The notes beneath the pieces are model-generated. The model had not been told where the DNA came from. It worked only from the letters and a program-made list of their open reading frames with translations, and made no database searches. 64,000 nt of DNA, taken from the NCBI GenBank assembly GCA_940671915.1, contig CALNVZ010002100.1:70694478-70758477 (forward strand). The letters are read 5' to 3'. Shown piece after piece: positions 50,241-62,799 of the stretch. Every line of letters starts with the position of its first letter. The stretch's first letter is position 1. Source of the stretch: Paracentrotus lividus (Eukaryota; Echinodermata; Echinoidea; Camarodonta; Echinidae). The translations under genes were made by a program, and so were the position numbers.

Positions 50241-52096
50241 GACCGCAACGTCCACACCCAAAACTTTGTGAAACGGGGTGAACCTGCACAGTAGATTTTT
50301 GCAACACACCTATCTATGTAGGTTACATCAGTGTATCCACCAATACAAGCAAATAGTACACACACATAAGTCAAACCCTATTTCTCTCTCTTTCTCTCTC
50401 TCTTTCTCTCTCTCTCTCATATATACACAAACTTAACCAAGAACGGATGCCAGTGAATAACAATAGTTATGGAATCATACAAAAAATGAGCAGCATATTT
50501 CTTTTTGTCAATTTGTTAGCGAACGATACATGGTTGGGTGATTCTATTGAAAGGCGTTCACCGATTCGTCATTGAACCTATTCAAAAGATTTTGTTTGGC
50601 CCCCTCAGTTCAGTGAGAGATATGAAAAACGAAAAATGGTTGAAGTTCATGCAATTTATGCAGTTACACCCAATCGAAAACTGTTTTATAATTTGTCATA
50701 ATACACAGGAATGTAATAGTGTTCATAAGTATTTGCTATTACTATTAGACGCTTGAACGAAATCAACAGGAATAACAAAGCAACGGAGATTTATATCATA
50801 ATTTACAAAAATCAAAACACACCCTCCTAATTCAACGATTAACAAGATAACGAAACTTTAATCTATAAAACATGATAATCATGTTTTGAGAGTGGTGTAT
50901 ACAATGAAGACACTACAATATGATTCTATATGTTGTTTGTAATTCATTGTATTGAATTGAATTGAATTGAATTGGTTTTATTAATCTTCATCATCGCAGC
51001 CGTTAGGCCGAATTGTGACAAGTTTACAAACAATAAAAGTGGTAATTATACAAATATTATATCATTATTACAATAAAACATATATCGTGCAAACAAAATG
51101 ATATCCTTAATTAAATAAGACATAAGAATATTCATAATGACAGAAAGATAGTAAATTTAAGGTCATTTGTGACGATGAATTAAAAAGAGTCAAATAAACG
51201 GATAAATGATATAAGGCGATTTAGGTATAAAGAAACAGTATAAATAAGCAGATATCCTAATAGTCTAAGGAGTTCATTTTTAATGGTTTTTACGGCAAAC
51301 AATTCTAATAGTATAAATTATTGGGTAGCAAAACTCGATGATCAAAAAAGCTTGTAAATCAGAAATGTGAATTGGCCTAATACCCATGGTAACTAAGTAA
51401 ACAAAAAAACTTCAAGTCTTAAGTATTAATTTACAAATTGTGACAATAGATGATTTATTATAATAAAAAGTTTTGAATTTAAGTAACGCAAATATTATAT
51501 AGCACACATTTCTCATTAAAATAATTATAAGAGTTATTGATGATGTTTTAGGCCATGGAAGTTCATGTTCAAAATATGCATGTTTCCGCGAGAAGTTATT
51601 GCACTATTAATTAATCGGTAACATATCTTAACTACAAAATTGATATAACAGGTAAGTACATGTAGGAAGTGGAATTGTATATGATAAAACTACAAAACTG
51701 ATTACAATCATATTAATATACTTCAATACATAACAAGCATCAACTTTCAACATAATAATATATAAAACCTCAGAGGATACAGAAAGTAAGTTGGCTGGAA
51801 ATGGAGAGAGAGACAGAGACAGGGAGAGACATGTAAAGAGAGAGAGAGAGAGAGAGAGAGAGAATAAGCAGACCTGAAGAGGAGAAAAGAAAGAGGAGGA
51901 CAGATATATAGGAAAGGAATAACGGATGTGTATATAGAGGTGGAAAAGAAAGAAAGACAGAAAGGAGAGAAAGCTGAAAGAGAACAATCAAAAATACAAT
52001 GCATATGGAATCCAATATTAAGAATAATGCATTAAATATCATTCTTTGTAATCAACTCTGTCATTTAGCATCCGAGTAAGAAATGGAATCGGGCTG
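50241..52096. other. Upstream flank of the gene, no coding sequence
   Basis: Holds a (CT)n tract at 50,382-50,420, the LINE-like tail at 50,945-51,035, and (GA)n at 51,805-51,862. No other gene or promoter signal recognised. Confidence 0.55.
50945..51035 (-). repeat. LINE-type 3' tail with (GAATT)n, reverse
   Basis: Four TTGAA repeats lead into TTTTATTAATCTTCATCATC and GCCGTTAGGCCGAATTGTGA, a common non-LTR 3' end in marine invertebrates. Confidence 0.5.
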
Positions 52097-52545
52097 TAGG
52101 GACCCATCGATTTTCCTGCAAATTCTACAAATAGGAACACTGGTCAGCCTTATAATAACCATCGTTTCATCAGAGTGGACACCGAAAGACATCTGTCGGC
52201 ACCCGAATGGCACTCTTACGGTCTCTCACGCGGGCGTATTTCGATTTCAATCCACATATTTATACTTTTTAACGACCGGGCGCGTAGGATATGTGACCGC
52301 AATAGCGGTAGAATGAAAAATCATCAGGACCCGTGAGTTCCTTAATCCACGAAAAGCCGTAGGATTGGGCAAAACGTACGGGGACCTCTCGAACTGTGAT
52401 CTAGGCATAATGCATGCATTCTGGATTCCGTGTATTGTAGTTCATTCTCTTATTACTAGCTGCACCCGGCGCTACGCGCCGGGGCAGCTAGCAGGCCTCA
52501 CCCCCTACAGTTTGAAAAACGGTGTTTCTTCGTTCCTCCGACCCT
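52097..52545 (+). repeat. Left arm of 450-bp inverted repeat around the composite array
   Basis: Reverse complement of 59,139-59,592 with few differences. Contains a GC-rich hairpin (CTAGCTGCACCCGGCGC, TAC loop, then GCCGGGGCAGCTAG) at about 52,459-52,493. Confidence 0.85.
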
Positions 52546-53394
52546 TCTTTTTTAAAGCATTTCGCGAAATTGATAAATGCTTGGCGACAATTCGGCTCCT
52601 GCAAAAAAAATATAAAACCTGCTCCGCCCCCATATGGGCCTGATGAAGTTTCTTCTGCTTCTTATTAGTTCTTTCTTGCTTTCTTTTACATTTTTTTAAT
52701 TATTTTTTTTTTATTAATTTTTTATTGTTTATTTATTTTATTTTTTTATTATTATTACTTTTTTCTTTTTTTTTATTATTTATTTATTTATTTATCATTT
52801 ATTTTTATTTTATTATATTATTATTTTTATTTTTTTTAATTTTTATTTATTTTTTATTTATTATTTTATTTTTTTTCTATTTTTTTTTTTGGGGGGGGGG
52901 TGCTGAGGGTTGTAGGCCTACCCATTACCCCCCCCCCCCACCTCCTCCCTCGCATAGAAACTGCTCCCTGATTTTATTTGGCTATTGTGGGAGTTTATTC
53001 ATTTATTGGTGGAAGGTGATCATTTTCCTCGATCTCGTCATTTTTAATTTTTTTTTATAAAATGCACTGAAATGGGACCTCTTTGAAAAAACTTATCTAA
53101 AAATGAAAATGGGGCTAACTATTATTATCATTATATTTAATTTTGTTTAGGGGCTTTTTTTTGGGAGGGAGAGGAGGAGGCGCAAATTTCGCAAAGGCTT
53201 GGTCGTTTACAGCCTACCGAAATCTAAAAAATTCCTTGCAGCCACTCGGGAGGGTCTTTGATAAAGAAATGTGACCCTTTCTTTTGGGTAGGGGCTACTT
53301 TCAATACTTTCAATGCATGGGGTAATAATTTATTTTTGTAAATTATTATTATATTATGTCATTATTATTTTTGGGGGGAGGGGGTGAGAGGCAA

Positions 53395-54275
53395 ATGTGT
53401 ACATAGGCCTAAAGTTGTTTTTTTTTTTTTTTTGCACGTACCCTTGGAGTAACCTAAAGGTTTGCCACGGGGGGGGGGGGTGGGTGGGCAGAAGTGTACG
53501 TAAAGATTTTTGCCGCGTACCCTTGGCGTATAACCTAAAAGTTTTTTGGGTGGGGGCTACTTTCAATACTTTGAGAATTGTAAGAAAAAAGAACAATGCA
53601 TGGGCTAATAATTTAATTTTTGTAAATTTATTTTATATATTATCATTACTATTTTTTTTTGGGGGGGGGAGAGGGTGGATGGCAAATGTGTGCATAGGCC
53701 TAAAGTTTTTTTTTTTTCGCATACCCTTGGGTAACTCAAAGGTTTGCCACGGGGGGGGGGGGGTGGGTGGGCAGAAGTGTACGTAAAGATTTTTGCCGCG
53801 TAACCCTTGGCGTATACTAAAAGTTCCCGGGGGGGGGGGGATGGAGCAATAAAGTAAATAATTTTTTTTACGTATCATTGCTGTAACCTAGAGCTTGCCC
53901 CTTTGGAGGGGACGCTGCATGGGCAAAAGTGTACGTAATTTTTTCCGCATAGCCTACCCTAGGCGTAACCTAGAGGTTTGCCTCTGGGGAGGGGGCGATG
54001 GGCAAAAGGACGTAAATTTTTTTTCCGCGTACCCGGCGTAACCCAAAAGTATTGGCGTGGGGGGGGGGAGGGGTGGGACGAAAGTCTACATAAATTTTTC
54101 GCGTACCCTTGGCGTAACCTAAAGTTTCCTGGGGGGGGTGGAGCGAACCGTGGCGTAACATAGAAGTTGCCCCTGGGAGGGGGACGCTGGGCAAAAGTGT
54201 ACGTAATTTTTTCTGCGTACCCTTGGCGTAACCTAAAAGTATTCTGTGGGGGGGGGTGGAGCAAAAGTCTACTAA
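53395..54275 (+). repeat. G-run minisatellite, array unit 1
   Basis: Period of about 75-85 bp, each with a G homopolymer of 7 to 14 bases, GTACGTAAATTTTT and CGCGTACCCTTGGCGTAAC. Counterparts at 55,340-56,228 and 57,600-58,490. Minus-strand open frames rich in PPP and GYAKGTRKK are translations of this repeat. Confidence 0.8.
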
Positions 54276-54461
54276 ATGAAAACACCGTCAAAACTTGGAA
54301 TCTTTATCCAAGCCGACCTACGATGAATGCTCACGTTGAATCATGATATAACGCGCTAATAGTCGTAATGTTCTGCGCACACTCAAGTACCATGGTTATC
54401 ATCGGAAGACCTCTCGCCATAACATGTCATTCGTAAGACCTGTTGTGGAATACGGTGTCCC
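54276..54461 (+). mobile_element. LINE reverse transcriptase fragment, unit 1
   Basis: Damaged version of the RT C-terminal block seen best at 58,491. Ends SFVRPVVEYGVPG and is joined at CCCGG to GGCAGCTAGC of the next unit. Confidence 0.7.
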
Positions 54462-56228
54462 GGGGCAGCTAGCAGGTCCACCCCTACAGTTTGAAAAACG
54501 GTGTTTCTTTCGTCCCCTCGACCCTTCTTTTAAAGCATTTCGCGAAATTGATAAATGCTTGGCGACAATTCGGCTCCTGCAAAAAAATATAAACCTGCTC
54601 CGCCCCATAGGCCTGATGAAGTTTCTTCTGCTTCTATAGCTTCTTGCTTTCTTTACATTTTTTTAAATTTATTTTTTTATTAATTTTTATTGTTTATTTA
54701 TTTTATTTTTTTATATTATTATACTTTTTTTCTTTTTTTATATTTATTTTTTATTTATTCATTATTTATTATTATTATTATTAATTATTTTTTTAAATTT
54801 TTTTTTATTTTTTATTTTATTTTTATTTATTTTTATTTTTTTTTTTTTGGGGGGGTGCTGAGGGTTAGGCCTACCCATTACCCCCACCCCTCCTCGCATA
54901 GAACTGCTCCTGATTTTATTTGGCTATTGTGGGAGTTTTATTCATTTATTGTTGGGGAAGGTGATCATTTTCCTCGATCTCGTCATTTTTTAATTTTTTT
55001 TTATAAAATGCACTGAAAATGGGACCTCTTTGGAAAAAAATTTAATCTAAAAATGAAAATGGGGCTAACTATTATTATCATTTATATTTAATTTTGTTTA
55101 GGGGCTTTTTTTTTGGGAGGGGAGGAGGAGGAGGCGCAAATTTCGCAAAGGCTTGGTCGTTTAAACAGCCTACCGAAATCTAAAAAATTCCTTGCAGCCA
55201 CTCGGGAGGGTCTTTGATAAAGAAATGTGACCCTTTCTTTTTTGGGTAGGGGCTAACTTCCAATACTTTCAATGCATGGGTAATAATTTATTTTTTTTAA
55301 ATTTATTTATATAATGTCATTATTATTTTTTGGGGGAGGGGGTGATAGGCAAATGTGTACATAGGCCTAAAGTTGTTTTTTTTTTTTTTTGCACGTACCC
55401 TTGGAGTAACCTAAAGGTTTGCCACGGGGGGGGGGGGGGGTGGGGGCAGAAGTGTACGTAAAGATTTTTGCCGCGTACCCTTGGCGTATAACCTAAAAGT
55501 TTTTTGGGTGGGGGCATACTTTCAATACTTTGAGAATTGTAAGAAAAAAAAAACAATGCATGGGCATAAATTAATTTTTGTAAATTATTATTTATTATAT
55601 ATACTATTTTTTGGGGGGGGGGAGAGGGTGGATGGGCAAATGTGTGCATAGGCCTAAAGTTTTTTTTTTTTTTTTTTCGCGTACCCTTGGAGTAACTCAA
55701 AGGTTGCCACGGGGGGGGGTGGGTGGGGCAGAAGTGTACGTAAAGATTTTTGCCGCGTACCCTTGGCTGATACTAAAAGTTTCCCGGGGGGGGGGGATGA
55801 GCAATAAGTAAATGATTTTTTTACGTATCATTGCTGTAACCTAGAGGCTGCCCCTTGGGAGGGGGACGCTGCATGGTCAAAAGTGTACGTAATTTTTCCG
55901 CATAGCCTACCCTAGGCGTAACCTAGAGGTTTGCCTCTGGGAGGGGGACGATGGGCAAAAGGGTACGTAAATTTTTTTTCCGCGTACCTTGGCGTAACCC
56001 AAAAGTATTCTGTGGGGGGGGGGGAGGGGGTGGAGCTAAAGTCTACATACACGCTACCCTTGGCGTAACCTTAAAGTTTCCCGGGGGGGGGTGGAGCGTA
56101 CCGTTGGCGTAACATAGAAGTTTGCCCCTGGGAGCGGCTGGGCAAAAGTGTACGTAATTTTTTTTCTGCGTACCCTTGGCGTAACCTGAAAGTATTCTGT
56201 GGGGGGGGGTGGAGCAAAAGTCTACGTA

Positions 56229-56708
56229 AATGAAAACACCGTCAAAATCTTGAAATCTTTTATCCAAGCCGACCTACGATGGAATGCTCACGTTGAATTC
56301 ATGATTAAACGCGCTAATAGTCTGCGCACACTCAAGTACCATGGGTTATCATCGGAAAGACCTCTCTGCCATATACATGTCATTCGAAGACCTGTTGTGG
56401 AATAGCGGTGTCCCGGTTTGGTCAGGGGGCTAACTAAGGAACGATCCTGGCCATCGAACGCGTTCCAGAAAAGGGCCTGCAGGATCACCTCCTGGTACCA
56501 ACTACACCGAGCTACCCAGAGCATTGCAAAGGTGTAGGCTGAGTTCGCTTGAGCCAAGACGGAAGAGTCTATGTGAACTTTCGCTGAGTCCAGCTGATGC
56601 CTTCAAATAGACTCAATCACCATGTGTTAACCTCCTCCGAGACAAACCTACAACACTAGAAGGAAAGTAAAATGTGTCGAAGTGCGATGCAAAACTGTTA
56701 GATACAGA
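56229..56708 (+). mobile_element. LINE reverse transcriptase fragment, unit 2, longest
   Basis: FIQADLRWNAHVEFMIKRAN, then KYHGLSSE, then after frame shifts GLTKE and NYTELPRALQR-like residues. This is the thumb region of non-LTR RTs downstream of the catalytic motif. Unlike units 1 and 3 it continues past CCCGG into normal LINE sequence up to the gap. Frameshifted, not functional. Confidence 0.75.
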
Positions 56709-56709
56709 A

Positions 56710-56734
56710 NNNNNNNNNNNNNNNNNNNNNNNNN
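56710..56734. other. Assembly gap (25 N)
   Basis: A run of exactly 25 N between LINE sequence and the interior of the next array unit. A fixed size suggests a placeholder rather than a measured gap. Confidence 0.98.
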
Positions 56735-58490
56735 ACCTTCTTTTTTAAAGCATTTCGCGAAATTGATAAATGCTTGGCGACAATTCGGCTCCTGCAAAAA
56801 AAATATAAAACCTGCTCCGCCCCCATATGGGCCTGATGAAGTTTCTTCTGCTTCTTATTAGTTCTTTCTTGCTTTCTTTTACATTTTTTTTAATTTATTT
56901 TTTTTTATAATTTTTTTATTGTTTATTTATTTATTTTTTTTTATTATTATTTACTTTTTTTCTTTTTTTTATTATTATTTATTTTATTTATCATTTATTT
57001 TTATTTTATTTATTATTATTTTTATTTTTTTTAATTTTTTTATTATTTTTATTATTTTTTATTTTATTTTTATCTATTTTTTTTTTTTGGGGGGGGGGTG
57101 CTGAGGGTTGTAGGCCTACCCATTACCCCCCCCCCCCCACCTCCTCCCTCGCATAGAACTGCTCCTGATTTTATTTGGCTATTGTGGGAGTTTTATTCAT
57201 TTATTGTTGGGGAAGGTGATCATTTTCCTCGATCTCGTCATTTTTTAATTTTTTTTTATAAAATGCACTGAAAATGGGACCTCTTTTGAAAAAACTTTAT
57301 CTAAAAATGAAAATGGGGCTAACTATTATTATCATTATTATTTTAATTTTGTTTAGGGGCTTTTTTTGGGAGGGAGGAGGAGGAGGCGCAAATTTCGCAA
57401 AGGCTTGGTCGTTTTAACAGCCTACCGAAATCTAAAAAATTCCTTGCAGCCACTCGGAGGGTCTTTGATAAAGAAATGTGACCCTTTCTTTTTGGGTAGG
57501 GGCTACTTTCAATACTTTCAATGCATGGGGTAATAATTTATTTTTTTGTAAATTTATTTATTATTATTGTCATTATTATTTTTTGGGGGAGGGGGTGGAT
57601 AGGCAAATGTGTACATAGGCCTAAAGTTGTTTTTTTTTTTTTTTGCACGTACCCTTGGAGTAACCTAAAGGTTGCCACGGGGGGGGGGGGTGGGTGGGCA
57701 GAAGTGTACGTAAAGATTTTTGCCGCGTACCCTTGGCGTATAACCTAAAGTTTTTGGGTGGGGGCTACTTTCAATACTTTGAGAATTGTAAGAAAAAAAA
57801 GAACAATGCATGGGCTAAAATTTAATTTTGTAAATTTATTTATTATTATTATCATTACTATTTTTTTTTGGGGGGGGGAGGGGTGATGGGCAAATGTGTG
57901 CATAGGCCTAAAGTTTTTTTTTTTTCGCATACCCTTGGAGTAACTCAAAGGTTGCCACGGGGGGGGGGTGGGTGGGGCAGAAGTGTACGTAAAGATTTTT
58001 GCCGCGTACCCTTGGCGTATACTAAAAGTTTTCCCGGGGGGGGGATGGAGCAATAAAGTAAAAATAATTTTTTTTACGTATCATTGCTGTAACCTAGAGG
58101 CTTGCCCCTTTGAGGGGGACGCTGCATGGGCAAAAGTGTACGTAATTTTTTTCCGCATAGCCTACCCTAGGCGTAACCTAGAGGTTTGCCTCTGGGAGGG
58201 GGACGATGGCAAAAGGGTACGTAAATTTTTTTTCCGCGTACCCTTGGCGTAACCCAAAAGTATTCTGTGGGGGGGGGGGAGGGGTGGAGCGAAAGTCTAC
58301 ATAATTTTTTTCGCGTACCCTTGGCGTAACCTAAAGTTTTCCGGGGGGGGGTGGAGCGTACCGTTGGCGTAACATAGAAGTTGCCCCTGGGAGGGGGACG
58401 CTGGCAAAAGTGTACGTAATTTTTTTTCTGCGTACCCTTGGCGTAACCTGAAAGTATTCTGTGGGGGGGGGTGGAGCAAAAGTCTACGTA

Positions 58491-58683
58491 AATGAAAACA
58501 CCGTCAAAATACTTGGAATCTTTATCCAAGCCGACCTACGATGGAATGCTCACGTTGAATTCATGATTAAACGCGCTAATAGTCGTGTATGTTCTGCGCA
58601 CACTCAAGTACCATGGGTTATCATCGGAAGACCTCTCTGCCATATACATGTCATTCGTAAGACCTGTTGTGAGAATCGGGTCC
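58491..58683 (+). mobile_element. LINE reverse transcriptase fragment, unit 3
   Basis: VKILGIFIQADLRWNAHVEF is intact, followed by a frameshift before the LRTLKYHGLSSEDL equivalent. Truncated at the same CCCGG junction as unit 1. Confidence 0.75.
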
Positions 58684-59138
58684 CGGGGCAGCTAGCAGGT
58701 CCACCCCCTACAGTTTGAAAAACGGTGTTTCTTTCGTTCCCTCGACCCTTCTTTTTAAAGCATTTCGCGAAATTGATAAATGCTTGGCGACAATTCGGCT
58801 CCTGCAAAAAAAATATAAAACCTGCTCCGCCCCATATGGGCCTGATGAAGTTTCTTCTGCTTCTTATTAGTTCTTCTTGCTTTCTTTACATTTAAATTTA
58901 TTTTTTTTTATTAATTTTTTATTGTTTATTTATTTATTTTTTTTATTATTATTACTTTTTCTTTTTTTTTTTTATTTATTTATTTTTTTTATTTATTCAT
59001 TTATTATTTATTATTATTATTATTTTATTTTTTTTAAATTTTTTATTTATTTTTTATTTTATTTTTATTTATTTTTATTTTTTTTTTTTTGGGGGTGCTG
59101 AGGGTGTAGGCCCCTAACCCATATCTCTCTCTTTTTTG

Positions 59139-59592
59139 GGTCGAGGGAACGAAAGAAACACCGTTTTTCAAACTGTAGGGGGTGGACCTGCTAGCTGCCC
59201 CGGCGCGTAGCGCCGGGTGCAGCTAGTAATAAGAGAATGAACTACAATACACGGAATCCAGAATGCATGCATTATGCCTAGATCACAGTTCGAGAGGTCC
59301 CCGTACGTTTTGCCCAATCCTACGGCTTTTCGTGGATTAAGAGAACTCACGGGTCCCTGATGATTTTTCATTCTACCGCTATTGCGGTCACATATCCTAC
59401 GGCGCCCGGTCGGTTAAAAGTATAAATATGTGGATTGAAATCGAAATACGCCCGTGAAGAGACCGTAAGAGTGCCATTCGGGTGCCGACAGATGTTCTTT
59501 CGGTGTCCACTCTGATGAACACGATGGTTATTATAAGGCTGACCAGTGTTCCTATTTGTAGAATTTGCAGAAAAATCGATAGGGTCCCTTGA
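59139..59592 (-). repeat. Right arm of 450-bp inverted repeat around the composite array
   Basis: Partner of 52,097-52,545. Carries the same hairpin at about 59,190-59,225. Together the arms enclose the whole 6.6-kb array. Confidence 0.85.
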
Positions 59593-59672
59593 GGAACCCT
59601 TGGGGTGGCCTTTATGGTCCCGCAGGAAAGCCAAAAGTAAACCCAAAGCATCGCAAGACACTCACCTTTTTT

Positions 59673-60896
59673 ACGATCACATACCCATTCTGGGGCCCGT
59701 ACGGCGAGTAGAACCGTACATAATTGCCATTTTCGGAAGGTGCCTGTCCGGCTCCCTTATGATTCTGCGGGCGCGAGGACTTGTTTCACTACCCGTAGAA
59801 AAGCCGGAAAGATCTACTGCATGTTCTCGATTCTCCCGGCGTTTTCATGAAATCGGTAGGCAGTAGACAACCCGGTAAAAGCCCGTGGAGTCACCGAGGG
59901 GCCCGCACATGCACCTGCAGGTGACAAGAAGGGTTCCGCACAGTTTTCCTTTCAATCCTCATTGTAAAAACAAAAATGACTACGGTCTTGCGATGTTTAA
60001 GGTTTCCCCTGCGGCTATCCTGCGGCACCCTGCCAGGCTCCTGTTGTAAAGTTTTGTCTTAAGCTCTTTTGAGTATCATTGCATTTAAATTATTTACGTT
60101 TCAAACCACAAATACGACATAGAATACTGTAAAATATAAATTTAAATAAGGCGGTTTTGATCAAAAGACAAATTATTCTATATGAAGTCTGAAAACCGTC
60201 GACAGCATCACTCAAAGCATATATATATATTACAGACATTTATGAGGGACTTCTTAATATTTTGAAAATCTGAGCCAATATAGAGCACCGTCTCAAATAA
60301 CTATACACTTTGGAAAATGCTCCCAATAAATAATGTATTAATGTCTTCAGAATGCTCATGATCTTCAGCTATCATTATAGCACTAGCCCGATAATAATTC
60401 ATGCTGACAATCTCGAAAGAGAAATTTGACAAATACTAAACATATGTATACAATATGATTTGGAAAAACTTGTGCGAAAGACCACATGGAACCCAGTGGG
60501 AATCGGTCAGGCGCCGTGCGGACCACGACCGGGTACCTCCTGACGTCCTTGCGGTGCATGTTGCACCCGCCCGACACCCTCCCGGCTTGTTACAAGAATT
60601 GACAGAAAAAACGTGCGGAGCCTACTCGGCCACCGATAGGAGGCCGATCGGTCCCCTTTAGTGACTCCACGGGCTTTCCAAGGGCTGTAGACCGTCTACC
60701 GATTTGATAAAAACGCCGGGAGAATCGAGAACATGAAAGCAATAATCTAGGGGCCCGCGCGATCTGTAAAAATACACCGGTACCCGTAGGATCGTAAGGG
60801 ACCCGGCCAGGAACCTTACGAAATTGACCGAAATGGTCAAAAATGTCAATTTTACACTCCGTACGGGCCCCGAAACGGTACTGTGATCGCGGCATG
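59673..60896. mobile_element. GC-rich foldback element, about 1.2 kb
   Basis: 59,674-59,910 and 60,640-60,896 are diverged inverted copies. Shared blocks include GGGGCCCGTACGG, ATGTTCTCGATTCTCCCGGC and AAGCCCGTGGAGTCAC. The middle (60,000-60,430) is AT-rich. The borders read CGATCACA and TGTGATCG. No transposase. Confidence 0.6.
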
Positions 60897-60897
60897 A

Positions 60898-61160
60898 GGG
60901 TGCTATCTCACTTCGCGGAAACAAAATTGAGACAGATTTGTCAGCATGGCATTGCACTATATCTGTCTCCACAGTCTCCGCGACAGATTCTTGTGTGCCT
61001 CAGGAGACAGATCTAGTACAATGGCATGCTGGCTAATCCGTCTTTTGTGCCACGTAACCTTTTGAACGTCGCACAAAAGATTTCGTCGCAGAAAAAGTTA
61101 GTACAATGCAATGCTGGCAAAACAGTCTCAATTTTGTTTCCGCGAAGTGAGATACCACCC
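60898..61160. mobile_element. 263-bp MITE with 36-bp inverted ends
   Basis: Starts GGGTGCTATCTCACTTCGCG and ends with its complement, one mismatch in 36 bp. TGA flanks both sides (60,895-60,897 and 61,161-61,163), fitting a 3-bp duplication. Inserted at the edge of the 59,673 element. Confidence 0.8.
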
Positions 61161-61170
61161 TGAGGTGTTT

Positions 61171-61275
61171 CTATGTCGGGCAAGCGTCAGACAAGCTTTC
61201 AGGTTGTTAAGAACAACCTTTGTTGAAAAAGTATGCATAGAATTTGAATATGTTAGTAAACTGGTCTATTCCCAG
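61171..61275. mobile_element. Partial copy of the intron-1 MITE
   Basis: AAAAAGTATGCATAGAATTT, then TTAGTAAACTGGTCTAT, matching the ends of 49,643-49,893. Truncated at its left side near the 60,898 MITE. Confidence 0.6.
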
Positions 61276-62799
61276 ATAGAGGTAGATGTTGCAGGTTAAA
61301 ATCTCCCGTTTTAAAGATTTGTTTATTCTACTTTATTTTCTTTCAAATGCAGATGGTTTAGTAAATCACAAGCTGTGAATTATACACTTAACTTCTTTGT
61401 TTTAAATTCTGAAACAGATTGATCATGATGTAGACATGACATATGGTCTTATGAATAGGTCGCCGGATTATGGGTTCAAATCCCTATTGATAACACGGTA
61501 CTATGTTCGAATCCTAGGCTATGGATATGTTAACTTCATTATTGACAAAAAAGGTAAAATATCGCTGTGGATATCAAAGTTCTTTGATCAACTCAGTTGA
61601 AAATTGGCGAAGTACAGCTAAGTTTATACCAAATCAATTAAGACAAGACAACTGTAGTGAGGTTTACAGTTCACCATGTATAGTCATTAAAAGGACTGTT
61701 GAGAGAGTGGAAGAGGAAATGGAGAGTCGAGGAGAGAAGAAATGGAGAGGAGAGATAAAGAATAGAATCTGGAGTAGAATAATTATTTTCTTGATTGAGT
61801 CCTGAAAGGGAATGTAAACTAGATGAGAAGGCGAGAGGTAAGGAAGGCTCGTCAGCTGGTATAGAAATAGTTGTAGAGAGTGCTCGACGTTCCGGGCAGC
61901 TGGACCGTCCGTCTTCATGAGTGCACTTCTGATGACGGGCAGTCACGCTTAATTTATGTTGAGCACAATATAATTTGCAAACCCGAGCAAATCGTAAAAT
62001 ATGCTTAAATGAATCATTGTCAGATTGTGATACAGGAAAAAATAAATAATATACACAGATACAAGTAACATAATACAAATCAGGACAGGTAACGAGTGTA
62101 TTTTTCTTTAGTATTATATATTTCTACGAATAGGTTTTTTTTTTAATAGTATGAATACATTTCTGATCAGTTTATCCCAAAGATTAAGACCGTTTAAAAA
62201 TTGGAGAACGGGTGATGCTATGAATACACCAAACACATTTTGTTTAAAAACATTGTTAGATCGATAGGGTAGAAGGTGGCTATTCAAGCATCTCTAACTA
62301 AGTCTGAATACAATTTTGAATTTAATATGTTTGAATACAAAAATACTATATCTTACGCAATAGTTGAAACTATCATGGCTATATACTAAGATCATTTTCC
62401 AAGTGATTAAATATCATATCATGCACATCAAGTAAAGACAATACATATCAAAATGTACAAATATATAAGTTTGTTCTTCAAAATATTTAAAACAAAATGC
62501 AATATTTAATTTGATTATGTGTGGAAATAATTTGGAAACGATGTGTATCAGTTACATTTTCATTTCGATTTCGCACACTGAAACATTATCAGCAGTTTTG
62601 AAGAAAAAAGTAACTTAATTCACTAAGAATGATTTGCTGTTGAATTTTGAATTTTGAATTCCGATTTGAATTTATGATTTTCCGTATCACTTTCCATTTT
62701 TTATTTTTTCAAACGTTTTTGTGAAAAATACAAGATTCACACACTCTATCATTCCCAAGAATATTTTACAGAAAAAGCGAGATAAAGATAAACATAAGT
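61276..62799. other. No gene seen
   Basis: Non-coding by composition. Includes a purine-rich GAGAGGAGAGA stretch at 61,700-61,760 and AT-rich sequence after 62,090. Open frames here have no domain signal. Confidence 0.5.

Larger units (their letters stand above)
52482..59107 (+). repeat. Composite tandem array of about 2-kb units
   Basis: Units begin GGGGCAGCTAGCAGG at 52,482, 54,462 and 58,684; the unit after the gap at 56,735 lacks its first 70 or so bases. Order in each: CAGTTTGAAAAACGG segment, T/A-rich tract of about 200 bp, GGGTGCTGAGGGTTG, a G-run minisatellite with a repeating TACCCTTGGCGTAACCTA motif (about 75-85 bp period), then a LINE RT fragment. Units differ mostly in homopolymer length. 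The fourth is partial. Confidence 0.85.

Noticed and set aside
52725-57104. Several plus-strand open frames rich in F, I, Y and L, resembling membrane proteins
   Set aside because: They translate the T/A-rich tract of the array units and shift with each unit. This is low-complexity sequence, not membrane segments.
53354-58529. Minus-strand open frames rich in PPP and GYAKGTRKK repeats
   Set aside because: They are translations of the G-run minisatellite. G-run length changes break them differently in each unit.
61171-61275. Second copy of the gene's first intron, suggesting a tandem paralogue
   Set aside because: The similarity is limited to a MITE that also sits in intron 1. No exon sequence accompanies it.
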